Below are positions 33,903 through 42,308 of a DNA stretch of 43,147 nt, piece by piece. How positions within the stretch are numbered: position 1 is the stretch's first letter; the number at the start of each line of letters is the position of its first letter. The stretch spans positions 1-43,147 of the forward strand of contig CANAIK010000008.1 in the NCBI GenBank assembly GCA_947361225.1, read 5' to 3'. The notes beneath the pieces were generated by a model that saw only the letters and a list, made by a program, of their open reading frames with translations, did no database searches and was not told the DNA's origin. The translations under genes were made by a program, and so were the position numbers. The stretch comes from an uncultured bacterium (lineage in GTDB: Bacteria > Cyanobacteriota > Vampirovibrionia > Gastranaerophilales > Gastranaerophilaceae).

Positions 33903-36170
33903 ATGATGGATAACAATTTAATTACAAAACTAATAAACAAAATAAACTTTAATATGGCAGATAAATTCGAATTATCTGTAGCAAAGGAACTATCTTTTGT
34001 ACCTGTTAATATACAAAATAACGTTTTCTTTGTAGCAATATATTCAAGTTCCGATAAAACAAAAATCAAGGAATATGTTAGCACAGTAGTTGACAACAAA
34101 CTTGAATTTATATATCTAACTAAAGATAATTTTGAATTGTTATTCAACACCTTCTTGAAAAAATTCTCAGCCAAATTTGGAAAAATTGAACCTGATAGTT
34201 TTTTACAAAATTCACAAGAACCAAAGGTTTCATTATCTAATGAAACCTTTCAAGATGGTTTTTCGCTTAACAGCGACTTGTCTTTAGGAGTTAATCTGGA
34301 CGATATACTTCCTGAATACAGTGATAATGACGAAAATATTTTTCCACAACAAGAAGAAGAAAACAATTTGTTTGACAACAACTTCACACCCACCACAAAA
34401 GGGGGGACGATTGATATTAGCCAAATTGAGGCTCCTCAAACTAAAAAACTTGGCGAAATTCTGCTTGAAGAAAGATTGATAAACGAACAACAACTTGAGG
34501 CAGCTTTGGCTGAAAGCAAATCTCAAGGAATTCCTTTGGGTTCAATTCTTGTAAAAATGGGGATTGTAACCATAAAAGATATTAAAGAGGCACTGGGCGC
34601 TCAAATGGGCTTAAAATACGCAACCGCAGAACAACTTAAAGTTCTACCCACTGCTATTTCAATTCTTCCTGAGGAATTTGTAAAGCTTAACAAGGTTATA
34701 CCTCTTAGTATGACCGACAAAACACTTGTTGTAGGTATGGTTAACCCAAATGATAGACAAGTAATCAATGAAATCATCTATCAAACAGGTTTAAAACCAA
34801 CAATAATGCTTGTTACTCACTTAGAGTTCGAGAATTTCATTGACACCTATTACAATATGGATAAAATGGATACGGAAGAACTTCTTCAACAAATTGATGA
34901 GGAAGACACTCTTGAAGCAAGCACTCAAGACTCGGAATTATGGCAACAAGTTGAGCAGGAAGTTCAAGACGCAGACGGTGCCGTATCTCAATTGGCAAAC
35001 AAAATTATCACAATGGCAATAGATAGACGTGCGTCCGATATTCATATCGAACCTTTATCGGTTGGTTATCGAGTTAGATTGAGAATAGACGGATCCTTAA
35101 GAGAAGTTTTAACAATTCCTCCTAAGGTTGACAGTTCTATAATTTCAAGATTTAAAGTATTATCTAAAATGAATATCGCTGAACACAGACGTGCTCAGGA
35201 CGGTTCTTTTACACTAAAATACAAAAACAAAGCAAGAGATTTCCGTATTAACACTCTTCCTGTTGCAGGCAGAGAAAAAATGGTAATCCGTGTTCTTGCG
35301 CCGCAATTGGATGCTAAAGAAGCAAAAGCAGATATTATTGAAGTAGTTGGAGCATCGGAAGAGGATCTTAAAAAGATTAAATACCTGGTTTCCTCACCAA
35401 ATGGAATTATTCTTGCAACAGGTCCTACAGGTTCCGGTAAAACCACAACCCTTTATGCGCTTTTAAGATACTTAAATTCGGATTCAACTAATATTACCAC
35501 AATTGAGGATCCTATAGAAATAAGATTGGAAGGTATAAACCAATCAGCGGTTAATCCAAAAGCCGGAATTACTTTTGCAAATTCACTTCGTGCAATATTA
35601 AGACAAGACCCTGATACGATTCTTGTAGGTGAGATCCGTGACTATGAAACTTTAGAAGTTGCAATATCAGCCTCACTTACAGGTCACTTGGTTCTATCCA
35701 CAGTCCACACAAATTCCGCTGCCGCAACAATTACTCGTTTAATTGAAATGGGCGCTAAGGATTACTTAATTTCTTCTACAATTTCAGGAATTATTGCGCA
35801 ACGTCTTGTTAAAAAGCTTTGCCCGAACTGCAAAGAGGCTTATTATCCAACACACGACGAGGCAAGACAAATACTTGCAGATCCTGTTGAAATTCAAAAA
35901 TTAACAAAAACAAAAATATACAAACCACACGGTTGTCCTCATTGTAAAAATACAGGTTTCCTTGGTCGTTTAGCAGTATTGGAAGTTCTTGTCGTTAATA
36001 GAGAAATAAGAAAAATGATTGCGCAAAGAGCTCACGATGTTGAATTAGAAGATTATGCAATTAGGAATGGGATGAAAACCTTAAGAATGTCTTGTTTAAG
36101 ACACGTTCTTGAAGGAAACACATCAATCAGCGAACAAGTAAGGATACTAGGTCTGGCAGGTGAACAATAA
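33903..36170 (+). CDS. GspE/PilB-type secretion ATPase with MshEN domain
   Basis: A 755-residue ATPase, longer than usual because of an acidic N-terminal 175 residues of unknown type. An MshEN/T2SSE-N domain follows at about 180-310: KLGEILLEERLINEQQLEAAL then GIPLGSILVKMGIVTIKDI, tandem motifs that in MshE bind cyclic di-GMP. The catalytic domain has the GPTGSGKTTTLYALL Walker A near residue 505, an Asp box, ILVGEIRD Walker B and TGHLVLSTVHTNSA His box. A four-Cys zinc site (CPNCK near 640, CPHCK near 678) is typical of PilB/GspE. It drives pseudopilus or pilus extension. The end overlaps the next start by one base. Confidence 0.93.
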   Translation: MMDNNLITKLINKINFNMADKFELSVAKELSFVPVNIQNNVFFVAIYSSSDKTKIKEYVSTVVDNKLEFIYLTKDNFELLFNTFLKKFSAKFGKIEPDSFLQNSQEPKVSLSNETFQDGFSLNSDLSLGVNLDDILPEYSDNDENIFPQQEEENNLFDNNFTPTTKGGTIDISQIEAPQTKKLGEILLEERLINEQQLEAALAESKSQGIPLGSILVKMGIVTIKDIKEALGAQMGLKYATAEQLKVLPTAISILPEEFVKLNKVIPLSMTDKTLVVGMVNPNDRQVINEIIYQTGLKPTIMLVTHLEFENFIDTYYNMDKMDTEELLQQIDEEDTLEASTQDSELWQQVEQEVQDADGAVSQLANKIITMAIDRRASDIHIEPLSVGYRVRLRIDGSLREVLTIPPKVDSSIISRFKVLSKMNIAEHRRAQDGSFTLKYKNKARDFRINTLPVAGREKMVIRVLAPQLDAKEAKADIIEVVGASEEDLKKIKYLVSSPNGIILATGPTGSGKTTTLYALLRYLNSDSTNITTIEDPIEIRLEGINQSAVNPKAGITFANSLRAILRQDPDTILVGEIRDYETLEVAISASLTGHLVLSTVHTNSAAATITRLIEMGAKDYLISSTISGIIAQRLVKKLCPNCKEAYYPTHDEARQILADPVEIQKLTKTKIYKPHGCPHCKNTGFLGRLAVLEVLVVNREIRKMIAQRAHDVELEDYAIRNGMKTLRMSCLRHVLEGNTSISEQVRILGLAGEQ

Positions 36171-37384
36171 TGGGAATATATTTATATAATGCACTAAAAA
36201 ACAACAAAATTTTAGTGACCGGAAGAGTTGAAGCAGCTAATATGGCTGAGGCAAGAAGAAAAGTCAAGGATATGAATCTTATTCCTACTTCAGTTGTTGA
36301 CGCTGACGCCGGAAAACAAACCAAAAGAGGCAAAAACGGCAGAGCAAGAATCAGCTCCTTAAGTTTAAGAGAAAAAATTGATTTTACTTCAACCCTTGAA
36401 ATTTTGACTTCAACAGGGATTCCGATTGTAGAGTCTTTATTATTCGTTGAACAAAACTCGGATTCACCAAGAATTCGCACAATGACGCACGAATTTAGAA
36501 AACAAATCATTGGCGGTTTAACTTTAGGTGAAACTTTAGAAAGATATAGAGATATTTTCGGAAAAGTATATGTTGGTCTGGTTAAAGCCGGTGAAGATTC
36601 CGGGGAACTCGATAAAACATTGCTCCGTATGTTGGAATTGTTAAAAAAACAAGATGCAACCAAGGGAAAGGTAATTGGAGCTTTAATTTATCCAAGTATT
36701 GTTATCTTGCTTGCAATTGTAGCAATCGTAGTTATGTTGGTTTTTGTATTCCCGGCGTTTGATGAAATGTTCTCACAATTAGGCAAGGATTTACCCTGGA
36801 TAACAAGAGCTTGTATTAATATGGGTAATTTTATTCAAAAATTCTGGTATCTTTGCATTGGTGTTGTAGCATTCTCAGTTTTTGCAATAACTTATGCATA
36901 CAAAAAACCTGTCGTAAGAAAAGCAGTGGACGGATTCGTTCTTCGATTGCCAATGTTATCAGATTTGTTTAAATATTCGAATTTCTCGAACTTTATAGCC
37001 GTTCTTCAAGTTTCATACGAGGCAGGTATTCCGATTGTGGATTGTTTGTTTCTAGCAAATCTTACAATGGATAACTTCGTACTTCAAAACTCGATTATGA
37101 AAGCCGCTACCAAAGTACAACAAGGTATGCATTTATCGGTTGCTCTTAAGAATGTCCATCAAGTTCCGACAATGATGACTTTTATGATAGCAACAGGTGA
37201 ACAATCCGGTCGTTTGGGCGATTCTTTGTTCCATTGCGTTAATTTTATTGATAAAAAACTGGACGCTGTAATCGATGCCTTTACAAAACTTATTGAACCT
37301 ATGTTAATGTTATTTATCGGTGTAATTGTTGGTTTCTTGGGTTTAGCTTTGTATCTTCCATTGTTCTCAGCTTACCAACAATAA
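36170..37384 (+). CDS. GspF/PilC-type inner-membrane platform protein
   Basis: A 404-residue protein with two repeated cytoplasmic helical domains and three membrane segments (about 163-190, 217-240 and 370-397). The N-terminal KILVTGRVEAANMAEARRKV is the usual opening; LTSTGIPIVESLLFVE and LQVSYEAGIPIVDCLFL are the two matching halves, and GVKAGEDSG/IATGEQSGRL correspond to the conserved ExSG motifs. It is the rotor or platform that couples the ATPase to pilin assembly. Start and the preceding stop share a base (TAATG). No pilin, prepilin peptidase, PilM/N/O or retraction ATPase gene is in the window. Confidence 0.93.
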   Translation: MGIYLYNALKNNKILVTGRVEAANMAEARRKVKDMNLIPTSVVDADAGKQTKRGKNGRARISSLSLREKIDFTSTLEILTSTGIPIVESLLFVEQNSDSPRIRTMTHEFRKQIIGGLTLGETLERYRDIFGKVYVGLVKAGEDSGELDKTLLRMLELLKKQDATKGKVIGALIYPSIVILLAIVAIVVMLVFVFPAFDEMFSQLGKDLPWITRACINMGNFIQKFWYLCIGVVAFSVFAITYAYKKPVVRKAVDGFVLRLPMLSDLFKYSNFSNFIAVLQVSYEAGIPIVDCLFLANLTMDNFVLQNSIMKAATKVQQGMHLSVALKNVHQVPTMMTFMIATGEQSGRLGDSLFHCVNFIDKKLDAVIDAFTKLIEPMLMLFIGVIVGFLGLALYLPLFSAYQQ

Positions 37385-37405
37385 TTAATTATAAAAAAAC
37401 AAAAA

Positions 37406-37432
37406 ATGCCAAGGTTAATAAAACCTTGGCAT
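37406..37432 (+). terminator. terminator-like hairpin after the secretion operon
   Basis: ATGCCAAGGTT pairs with AACCTTGGCAT around a 4-5 nt loop, 22 nt after the GspF/PilC stop. The tail is AAAATTTT, not a pure T-run, so efficiency is uncertain. Confidence 0.65.
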
Positions 37433-37532
37433 AAAATTTTGTTACAATTTTTTAAGAAATTAAATAGCGCTTGGCAATTTTCATATTAACAAACACTTTA
37501 TATATAAATAAGAGAGTAAAAAGGATAAAAAA

Positions 37533-37961
37533 ATGGCAGATGTGTCATTAACTACAAATCGTCAATACTATGATGAAAATAGTAAACCTAAGTTTAAAGA
37601 TGTGTTTAAAAAAACAACAAAAGATGGTGATTTTGAAAGTGTTAAAACATATCACCCGGGTGGAGATGAAGATAAAATTGGGAATATATTTTCTTTTTCC
37701 AATGGAGTTGAAGTAACTCGTTGGGATTGCCAAGACGGAAACGGAAATGTAACAAAAGCGCAAAGCATCAAAGGTCCTGATTTTGACTACATTGACTGGG
37801 ATGGCGATGGTTTAATAGACTGTATTGATACAATAGAAGAAGTATTAAATAATGAGACAGAAGATATTCCGGATGGTTTAATAGACGGTTTTTATACAGT
37901 ACAAGAAATATCAAATAGCGAGCCGCAAAATATTTCGAATGACCTTGAAGATAAGGAGTAA
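37533..37961 (+). CDS. small protein with EF-hand/dockerin-like calcium loop
   Basis: A 142-residue acidic protein of unknown family with no signal peptide. Residues 88-99 read DWDGDGLIDCID, which fits a calcium-binding loop (Asp at 1, 3, 5, Gly at 6, Ile at 8, Asp at 9 and 12). A degenerate second unit, PDGLIDGFYTVQE, lies about 28 residues later, so the pair looks like a dockerin-type or paired EF-hand. The N-terminal half is rich in Lys, Asp, Tyr and Thr, and near 55-65 an aromatic stretch EVTRWDCQDGNGN is found. AAGGA precedes the ATG by 8 nt and a strong palindromic terminator follows, so it is a monocistronic gene. Confidence 0.65.
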   Translation: MADVSLTTNRQYYDENSKPKFKDVFKKTTKDGDFESVKTYHPGGDEDKIGNIFSFSNGVEVTRWDCQDGNGNVTKAQSIKGPDFDYIDWDGDGLIDCIDTIEEVLNNETEDIPDGLIDGFYTVQEISNSEPQNISNDLEDKE

Positions 37962-38048
37962 GGACCTGATATCAAACCACAGTAGTAATAGAATAAATAC
38001 CTCAAGCGTTGGCTAAGAACTATTAAAATTCGATATTAAAACACTTTT

Positions 38049-38080
38049 CTAAAAAGGACTAAAATTTTAGTCCTTTTTAG
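38049..38080. terminator. bidirectional terminator, perfect 32 bp palindrome
   Basis: CTAAAAAGGACTAAAA followed by its exact complement TTTTAGTCCTTTTTAG. Lying between the small EF-hand-like gene (plus) and ruvB (minus), it can end both transcripts. The rest of 37962-38166 shows no frame or RNA that I can support. Confidence 0.85.
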
Positions 38081-38166
38081 AATAAATACGCTTAAATAAT
38101 GCGCAATAAAGCCTTTTAAGGAGTTATAGGGGAGCTAAAAAAATTAAAATATTAATTCCAAAAATC

Positions 38167-39234
38167 CTAGAACAAGCTTATTTGAGAACTTGAAAAATTG
38201 TATCCTAAATGCTCATAAGCCAGTTTTGTAACTTTTCTTCCCCTTGGAGTTCTTGCAATAAACCCTTTTTGAATCAAAAAGGGTTCGTAAACATCCTCAA
38301 TTGTTCGAATATCCTCACCCAAAGCAACAGCCAAGGTTTCAATTCCAACGGGTCCTCCGTCGAATGAATTTATCATAATCCCCAACAAAGATCTATCAAC
38401 CGAATCCAAACCGCATTCGTCAATTTCAAGTGCATTAAGAGCTTCTGTTGCAATTTCTTTGGTAATTACCCCATTACCCTTAACAATAGCCCAATCAGCA
38501 CTTCTTTTAACCAATCTGTTTGCAATTCGAGGAGTGCAACGAGATCGTTTTGCAATTTCAATGGCGCCATTTAAGTCGATTTCAAAATTTAGAATTTTTG
38601 CCGTTCTTATAACAATTTGAGACAATTCCTCAACATTGTAGAATTCTAATCTATGAATCATCCCAAATCTGTCCCTTAAGGGTCCGGATAGTGCTCCGGC
38701 TTTTGTTGTAGCGCCTATTAAAGTGAATTTTGGAATAGGAATTCTCATAGATTTAGCACTTTGACTTTTTCCTGTTGTTAAATCCAGCGCAAAATCCTCC
38801 ATAGCAGGATACAGGATTTCCTCTGCAATTTTATTTAACCTGTGGATTTCATCAATAAATAGAACATCGTTCTCTTTAAGCTGCATAAGAATCCCTATAA
38901 TATCTCGAGGACGCTCAATAGAAGGAGCGGAAGTTATTTTAATCGATGAATTCATTTCAAGAGCAATAATTGCAGCCAAAGTCGTTTTTCCTAAACCCGG
39001 GGGACCATAGAACAATAAATGATCCAATCTTGAGTTTCTTTTTTTTGAAGCCGCAATTGAAATTTTAAGGGTTTCTTTAATTGATTTTTGTCCTATGTAA
39101 TCATCAAAATTAAGCGGGCGGATATTTTTTTCATATCCTTCGTCAGAAACAATAGAATTTGCACTCAAATCCGGATTTTTGTCCTTTTTGAGTGCAATTT
39201 TATCATTTTTTTTGTTGTTATCTTCAATTATCAT
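38167..39234 (-). CDS. ruvB: Holliday junction branch-migration ATPase RuvB
   Basis: A 355-residue AAA+ protein. After a Lys/Asn-rich N-terminal tail longer than usual, [18 protein letters not shown] begins the conserved part. Walker A is [12 protein letters not shown], Walker B is LFIDEIHRL, sensor 1 is IGATTKAG, the arginine finger region is LRDRFG, and the winged-helix end reads [13 protein letters not shown]. It forms hexameric motors on Holliday junctions together with RuvA, which is not in the window. The gene start overlaps the stop of the upstream permease gene by one base, an unusual neighbour for ruvB. Confidence 0.95.
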   Translation of the reverse strand: MIIEDNNKKNDKIALKKDKNPDLSANSIVSDEGYEKNIRPLNFDDYIGQKSIKETLKISIAASKKRNSRLDHLLFYGPPGLGKTTLAAIIALEMNSSIKITSAPSIERPRDIIGILMQLKENDVLFIDEIHRLNKIAEEILYPAMEDFALDLTTGKSQSAKSMRIPIPKFTLIGATTKAGALSGPLRDRFGMIHRLEFYNVEELSQIVIRTAKILNFEIDLNGAIEIAKRSRCTPRIANRLVKRSADWAIVKGNGVITKEIATEALNALEIDECGLDSVDRSLLGIMINSFDGGPVGIETLAVALGEDIRTIEDVYEPFLIQKGFIARTPRGRKVTKLAYEHLGYNFSSSQISLF

Positions 39235-40556
39235 TATTTAACTAAGAATCTAAAGTAAATATAAACTGTGGATATCGATAAAGATATTATAGTTACAATT
39301 ATACCATATTTTAAAAACTTAAGAAAAGATATTGGATAACCCGCCTTGTGAGCGTTTTCGGAAACTATAACATTCGCTGCAGCGCCGATTATTGTCATAT
39401 TTCCACCCAAACAAGCACCAAGCGCTAAAGACCACCACAAAGGATGAGCGTAAAGGTGACCCATTGAATCCTCAATAGCTCCAATCATAGGTGCCATAGT
39501 AGCTGTGTATGGAATATTATCAATTATTCCTGACAAAATTCCTGATGCCCATAGAATAATCATTGAAGTAGCGGCTTGTGAACCTTGGGTCACTTCTAAA
39601 AGCCATTTTGCCATTAGCGCAATTCCGCCGGATGCCTCTAAACCTCCAATAATTATAAACAAACCAACAAAGAAAAAGATTGTGTTCCATTCAACTTCAA
39701 CCAAAATTTCCCCTGGTTTTTCAAAAATCATTAAAACAGACGCCCCCATCATTGCTATTAAAAATGTTGGGATATGGGTAATATCGTGTGTCATAAATCC
39801 AAGAATAACAAACAAAAGCACAAGTCCTGATCTAATTGCAAGACCCATATCAACAATTGTTGAGGAATTATCGATTTGTGATACAAGCTCCATTTTTTCG
39901 CTCGAGGATTTTAAGTCTTTTCTGTAAATAAACACCATAAGAGCAATTACAACAGTCATTATAACAAGAACAACCCCTGTTAGTTCTCGAACAAAATCCA
40001 TAAAACTCAAATTTGCAGCAGAACCAATGATAATATTAGGCGGATCACCAATCAAAGTTGCAGTTCCACCGATATTAGAACAAAAAACTTCCGTAATTAA
40101 AAAAGGAATCGGATTAATATCCAATAATTTACAAGCTGCAAAAGTAATCGGAAGAACAAGAATTACAGTTGTAACATTGTCCAAAAAAGCACTTGCAACG
40201 GCTGTAAAAATAGCTAAAGCAGCAAGCATTAATTTTGGTTTACCCTTGGTTTTTTTCAAAATTTCATTGGCTAACCAAGTAAACATGCCCGATTTTGATG
40301 CAATATGAACAATTATCATCATTGAAACAAGCAAGAATACCACATTAAAATCAATGTATGAAGTAAAGTAGTTTGCAAGAGTTGAAGGGGTTTTTTCTGT
40401 TTCCAATAACCCCAAAAACAAAGTCAAAGACCCGCCTAAAAGCGCAATTACGACTTTAGAAATTTTTTCCCAGGCAATAAAAATATAAGCAACGACCAGA
40501 ATTATAGCTGAAGTTATAATGGCGTTGTTATGGACAAATTGATGTAAATGCTCCAT
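39234..40556 (-). CDS. ArsB/NhaD-superfamily ion permease
   Basis: A 440-residue protein with about 11-12 membrane helices. Internal duplication typical of the ion-transporter superfamily is seen: [17 protein letters not shown] with [16 protein letters not shown] in the first half and [15 protein letters not shown] with [17 protein letters not shown] in the second. These signatures occur in ArsB arsenite pumps, NhaD Na+/H+ antiporters and the mammalian P protein. No ars regulator or reductase lies nearby, so a Na+/H+ or dicarboxylate role is as likely as arsenite efflux. AAAGGGGA precedes the ATG; ruvB follows with a one-base overlap. Confidence 0.88.
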   Translation of the reverse strand: MEHLHQFVHNNAIITSAIILVVAYIFIAWEKISKVVIALLGGSLTLFLGLLETEKTPSTLANYFTSYIDFNVVFLLVSMMIIVHIASKSGMFTWLANEILKKTKGKPKLMLAALAIFTAVASAFLDNVTTVILVLPITFAACKLLDINPIPFLITEVFCSNIGGTATLIGDPPNIIIGSAANLSFMDFVRELTGVVLVIMTVVIALMVFIYRKDLKSSSEKMELVSQIDNSSTIVDMGLAIRSGLVLLFVILGFMTHDITHIPTFLIAMMGASVLMIFEKPGEILVEVEWNTIFFFVGLFIIIGGLEASGGIALMAKWLLEVTQGSQAATSMIILWASGILSGIIDNIPYTATMAPMIGAIEDSMGHLYAHPLWWSLALGACLGGNMTIIGAAANVIVSENAHKAGYPISFLKFLKYGIIVTIISLSISTVYIYFRFLVK

Positions 40557-40586
40557 TTTTTCCCCTTTATCTATTCTAATATGTTA

Positions 40587-40614
40587 ATTTTATATTAAAA
40601 ATTTGTTTAGTAAA
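40587..40614 (-). promoter_or_regulatory. promoter of the permease-ruvB operon
   Basis: On the minus strand TTTACT (40609-40614), 16 bp, TAAAAT (40587-40592). The -35 box overlaps that of the divergent hisG promoter, so the two may compete for polymerase. Confidence 0.4.
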
Positions 40615-40634
40615 GAAAAAGTTTATGGTATATT
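40606..40634 (+). promoter_or_regulatory. promoter of the hisG-mazG operon
   Basis: TTTAGT (40606-40611), 17 bp, TATATT (40629-40634), followed about 28 nt later by the hisG ATG with AAGGA in between. The boxes are moderate matches. Confidence 0.4.
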
Positions 40635-40662
40635 AATAATTGCAAAAAAGAAGGATATAATT

Positions 40663-41523
40663 ATGTTAAAAATCGCACTTCCAAACAAAGGAAGATTATC
40701 GACAAAAATTTATGAGCTATTAAACTCAGCCGGGTTGAATTTAGATTCTAAAGACGAAAGATGTTTAAGAATCGAAACAAAAGATAAAAAATTCCAGCTC
40801 ATTTTTGTTCGAGCAGCCGATATTCCGAATTTTTTGGATTCTAAAGTAGCTGATGTCGGTTTTACCGGTTATGATATCGTTGTAGAAAAAGAAATCGACC
40901 TTGAAGTGGTTAAAGAATTCAATTTCGGGAAATGCGATATGGTTGTAGCACTTCCCGAGGATAAAAATATTAATAATATTGAGGATTTGCCAAAAAATCT
41001 TCGAGTTGCAACTTCTTTTCCCAATATTGCCAAAAATTATTTTAAGAAACTAAATATCGAAGCAAAAATATCCGAAATTCAAGGAGCGGTTGAAATTACC
41101 CCGAGTTTGGGCTTTTGCGATTGTATTATCGATATAACTTCAACAGGAACAACATTAAAATCCAACAGATTAAAGATAATTGATAAAATCCTGTCCTCAT
41201 CAACGGTTCTATGCAAAAGAAAAGATTTGGACGAATCCAAAGAAAAAGAACTTTGTTCTTTAATTCGAGCGATAGATTCTGTTTTAGACGCTAAATCCAA
41301 AAAATATTTAATGGCTCATATTCCTAAGGAAAAAATCGAAGAAGTTAAAAACTTTCTACCAGGATTAAGCTCCCCAACAGTGATTCCGCTTTTAGATAAT
41401 CAGGATAAAGTTGTAATCCACGTTGTTGTTGATAAGGATCAAATTTATGATGCTATTGATAACTTAAAGGCAATCGGCGGGGGCGGAATTTTAATTTTGA
41501 GCGTTGATCAAATGGTGAAATAA
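40663..41523 (+). CDS. hisG: ATP phosphoribosyltransferase, long form
   Basis: A 286-residue enzyme starting LKIALPNKGRLSTKIYELL, with the substrate-binding ADIPNFLDSKVADVGFTGYDIV and the PRPP loop DIISTG-type segment DITSTGTTLKSN. The extra C-terminal ACT-like domain (from about 215; SSPTVIPLLDNQDKVVIHVVV and the final AIGGGGILIL) marks the long form, which is active alone and inhibited by histidine. It catalyses the first step of histidine synthesis. AAGGA at 9 nt supports the ATG at 40663 over an in-frame TTG at 40603. No other his gene is nearby. Confidence 0.93.
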   Translation: MLKIALPNKGRLSTKIYELLNSAGLNLDSKDERCLRIETKDKKFQLIFVRAADIPNFLDSKVADVGFTGYDIVVEKEIDLEVVKEFNFGKCDMVVALPEDKNINNIEDLPKNLRVATSFPNIAKNYFKKLNIEAKISEIQGAVEITPSLGFCDCIIDITSTGTTLKSNRLKIIDKILSSSTVLCKRKDLDESKEKELCSLIRAIDSVLDAKSKKYLMAHIPKEKIEEVKNFLPGLSSPTVIPLLDNQDKVVIHVVVDKDQIYDAIDNLKAIGGGGILILSVDQMVK

Positions 41524-42308
41524 TGACAAATTTAGACGAATTAATAAAAACAGTTAAAATATTGCGCTCGCCTGAGGGTTGCGAATGGGATAGACAACAA
41601 ACCCACGAATCAATAAGACAGAATATGCTAGAAGAAGCATATGAGGCAGTTGAAGCGATTGATGAAAAAAATATTGCACACTTAAAAGAAGAATTAGGAG
41701 ATGTTTTATTACAGGTTGTCCTGCACGCTCAAATCGGGGAAGACAACAATGAATTCAACATTCAAGATATTGCAAAAAATTTAAATGATAAACTAATTCA
41801 CAGACATCCTCACGTTTTTGGCGAAATTAAAACAAATGACACCAAAAAAATCCTGGAGAATTGGGAAAAACTTAAAGCAAAAGAAAAAAAGGAAAGAAAA
41901 AACACTCTTGATGGAATTCCAACAACACTTCCAAGTTTATTAAAGGCTCTAAAAATCTCTAAAAAAGCAGTTCGAGCAGGGTTTGAGTGGGAAAACTACG
42001 AACAATTGGAAAGTTGTTTTAACAGTGAAATTGAAGAATTTAAAAACGCCAAAACAAAAGAGGAAAAGCTGGAAGAATTTGGGGATATTCTTTTTTCTTT
42101 AGTCAATATCGCCCGCTGGAACGATATTGATCCTGATAAGGCACTTGAGTTTGCAAATAAAAAATTTATCAAAAGATTTAACAAACTGGAGGAGCTGACA
42201 AATAAACCTCTCAATGAATTGGATTTTAAGGAATATAACAAACTCTGGAATAAAGCAAAAAAACTTACAAACGAGGAACAATGGGAAAATTCTACAAAAA
42301 CGCAGTAA
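41523..42308 (+). CDS. mazG: nucleoside triphosphate pyrophosphohydrolase MazG
   Basis: A 261-residue protein with two MazG folds. The first has LRSPEGCEWDRQQTHESI, EEAYEAVEAID and LKEELGDVLLQVVLHA, giving the EExxE and ExxD magnesium ligands; the second has EIEEFKNAKTKEEK and LEEFGDILFSLVNIAR. MazG hydrolyses all NTPs to NMPs and PPi and modulates ppGpp in starvation. It overlaps hisG by one base (TAATG) and the downstream glycosyltransferase by 28 nt. The related MazG-like fold also appears in HisE, but length and two domains point to MazG. Confidence 0.93.
   Translation: MTNLDELIKTVKILRSPEGCEWDRQQTHESIRQNMLEEAYEAVEAIDEKNIAHLKEELGDVLLQVVLHAQIGEDNNEFNIQDIAKNLNDKLIHRHPHVFGEIKTNDTKKILENWEKLKAKEKKERKNTLDGIPTTLPSLLKALKISKKAVRAGFEWENYEQLESCFNSEIEEFKNAKTKEEKLEEFGDILFSLVNIARWNDIDPDKALEFANKKFIKRFNKLEELTNKPLNELDFKEYNKLWNKAKKLTNEEQWENSTKTQ

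Noticed and set aside
37962-38166. Possible small RNA or gene between the EF-hand-like gene and ruvB
   Set aside because: Apart from the palindromic terminator I found no promoter, frame or folded RNA that could be defended.
39505-40308. Plus-strand frames antisense to the permease gene
   Set aside because: The permease has clear family motifs; the antisense frames have no start signals or recognisable motifs.
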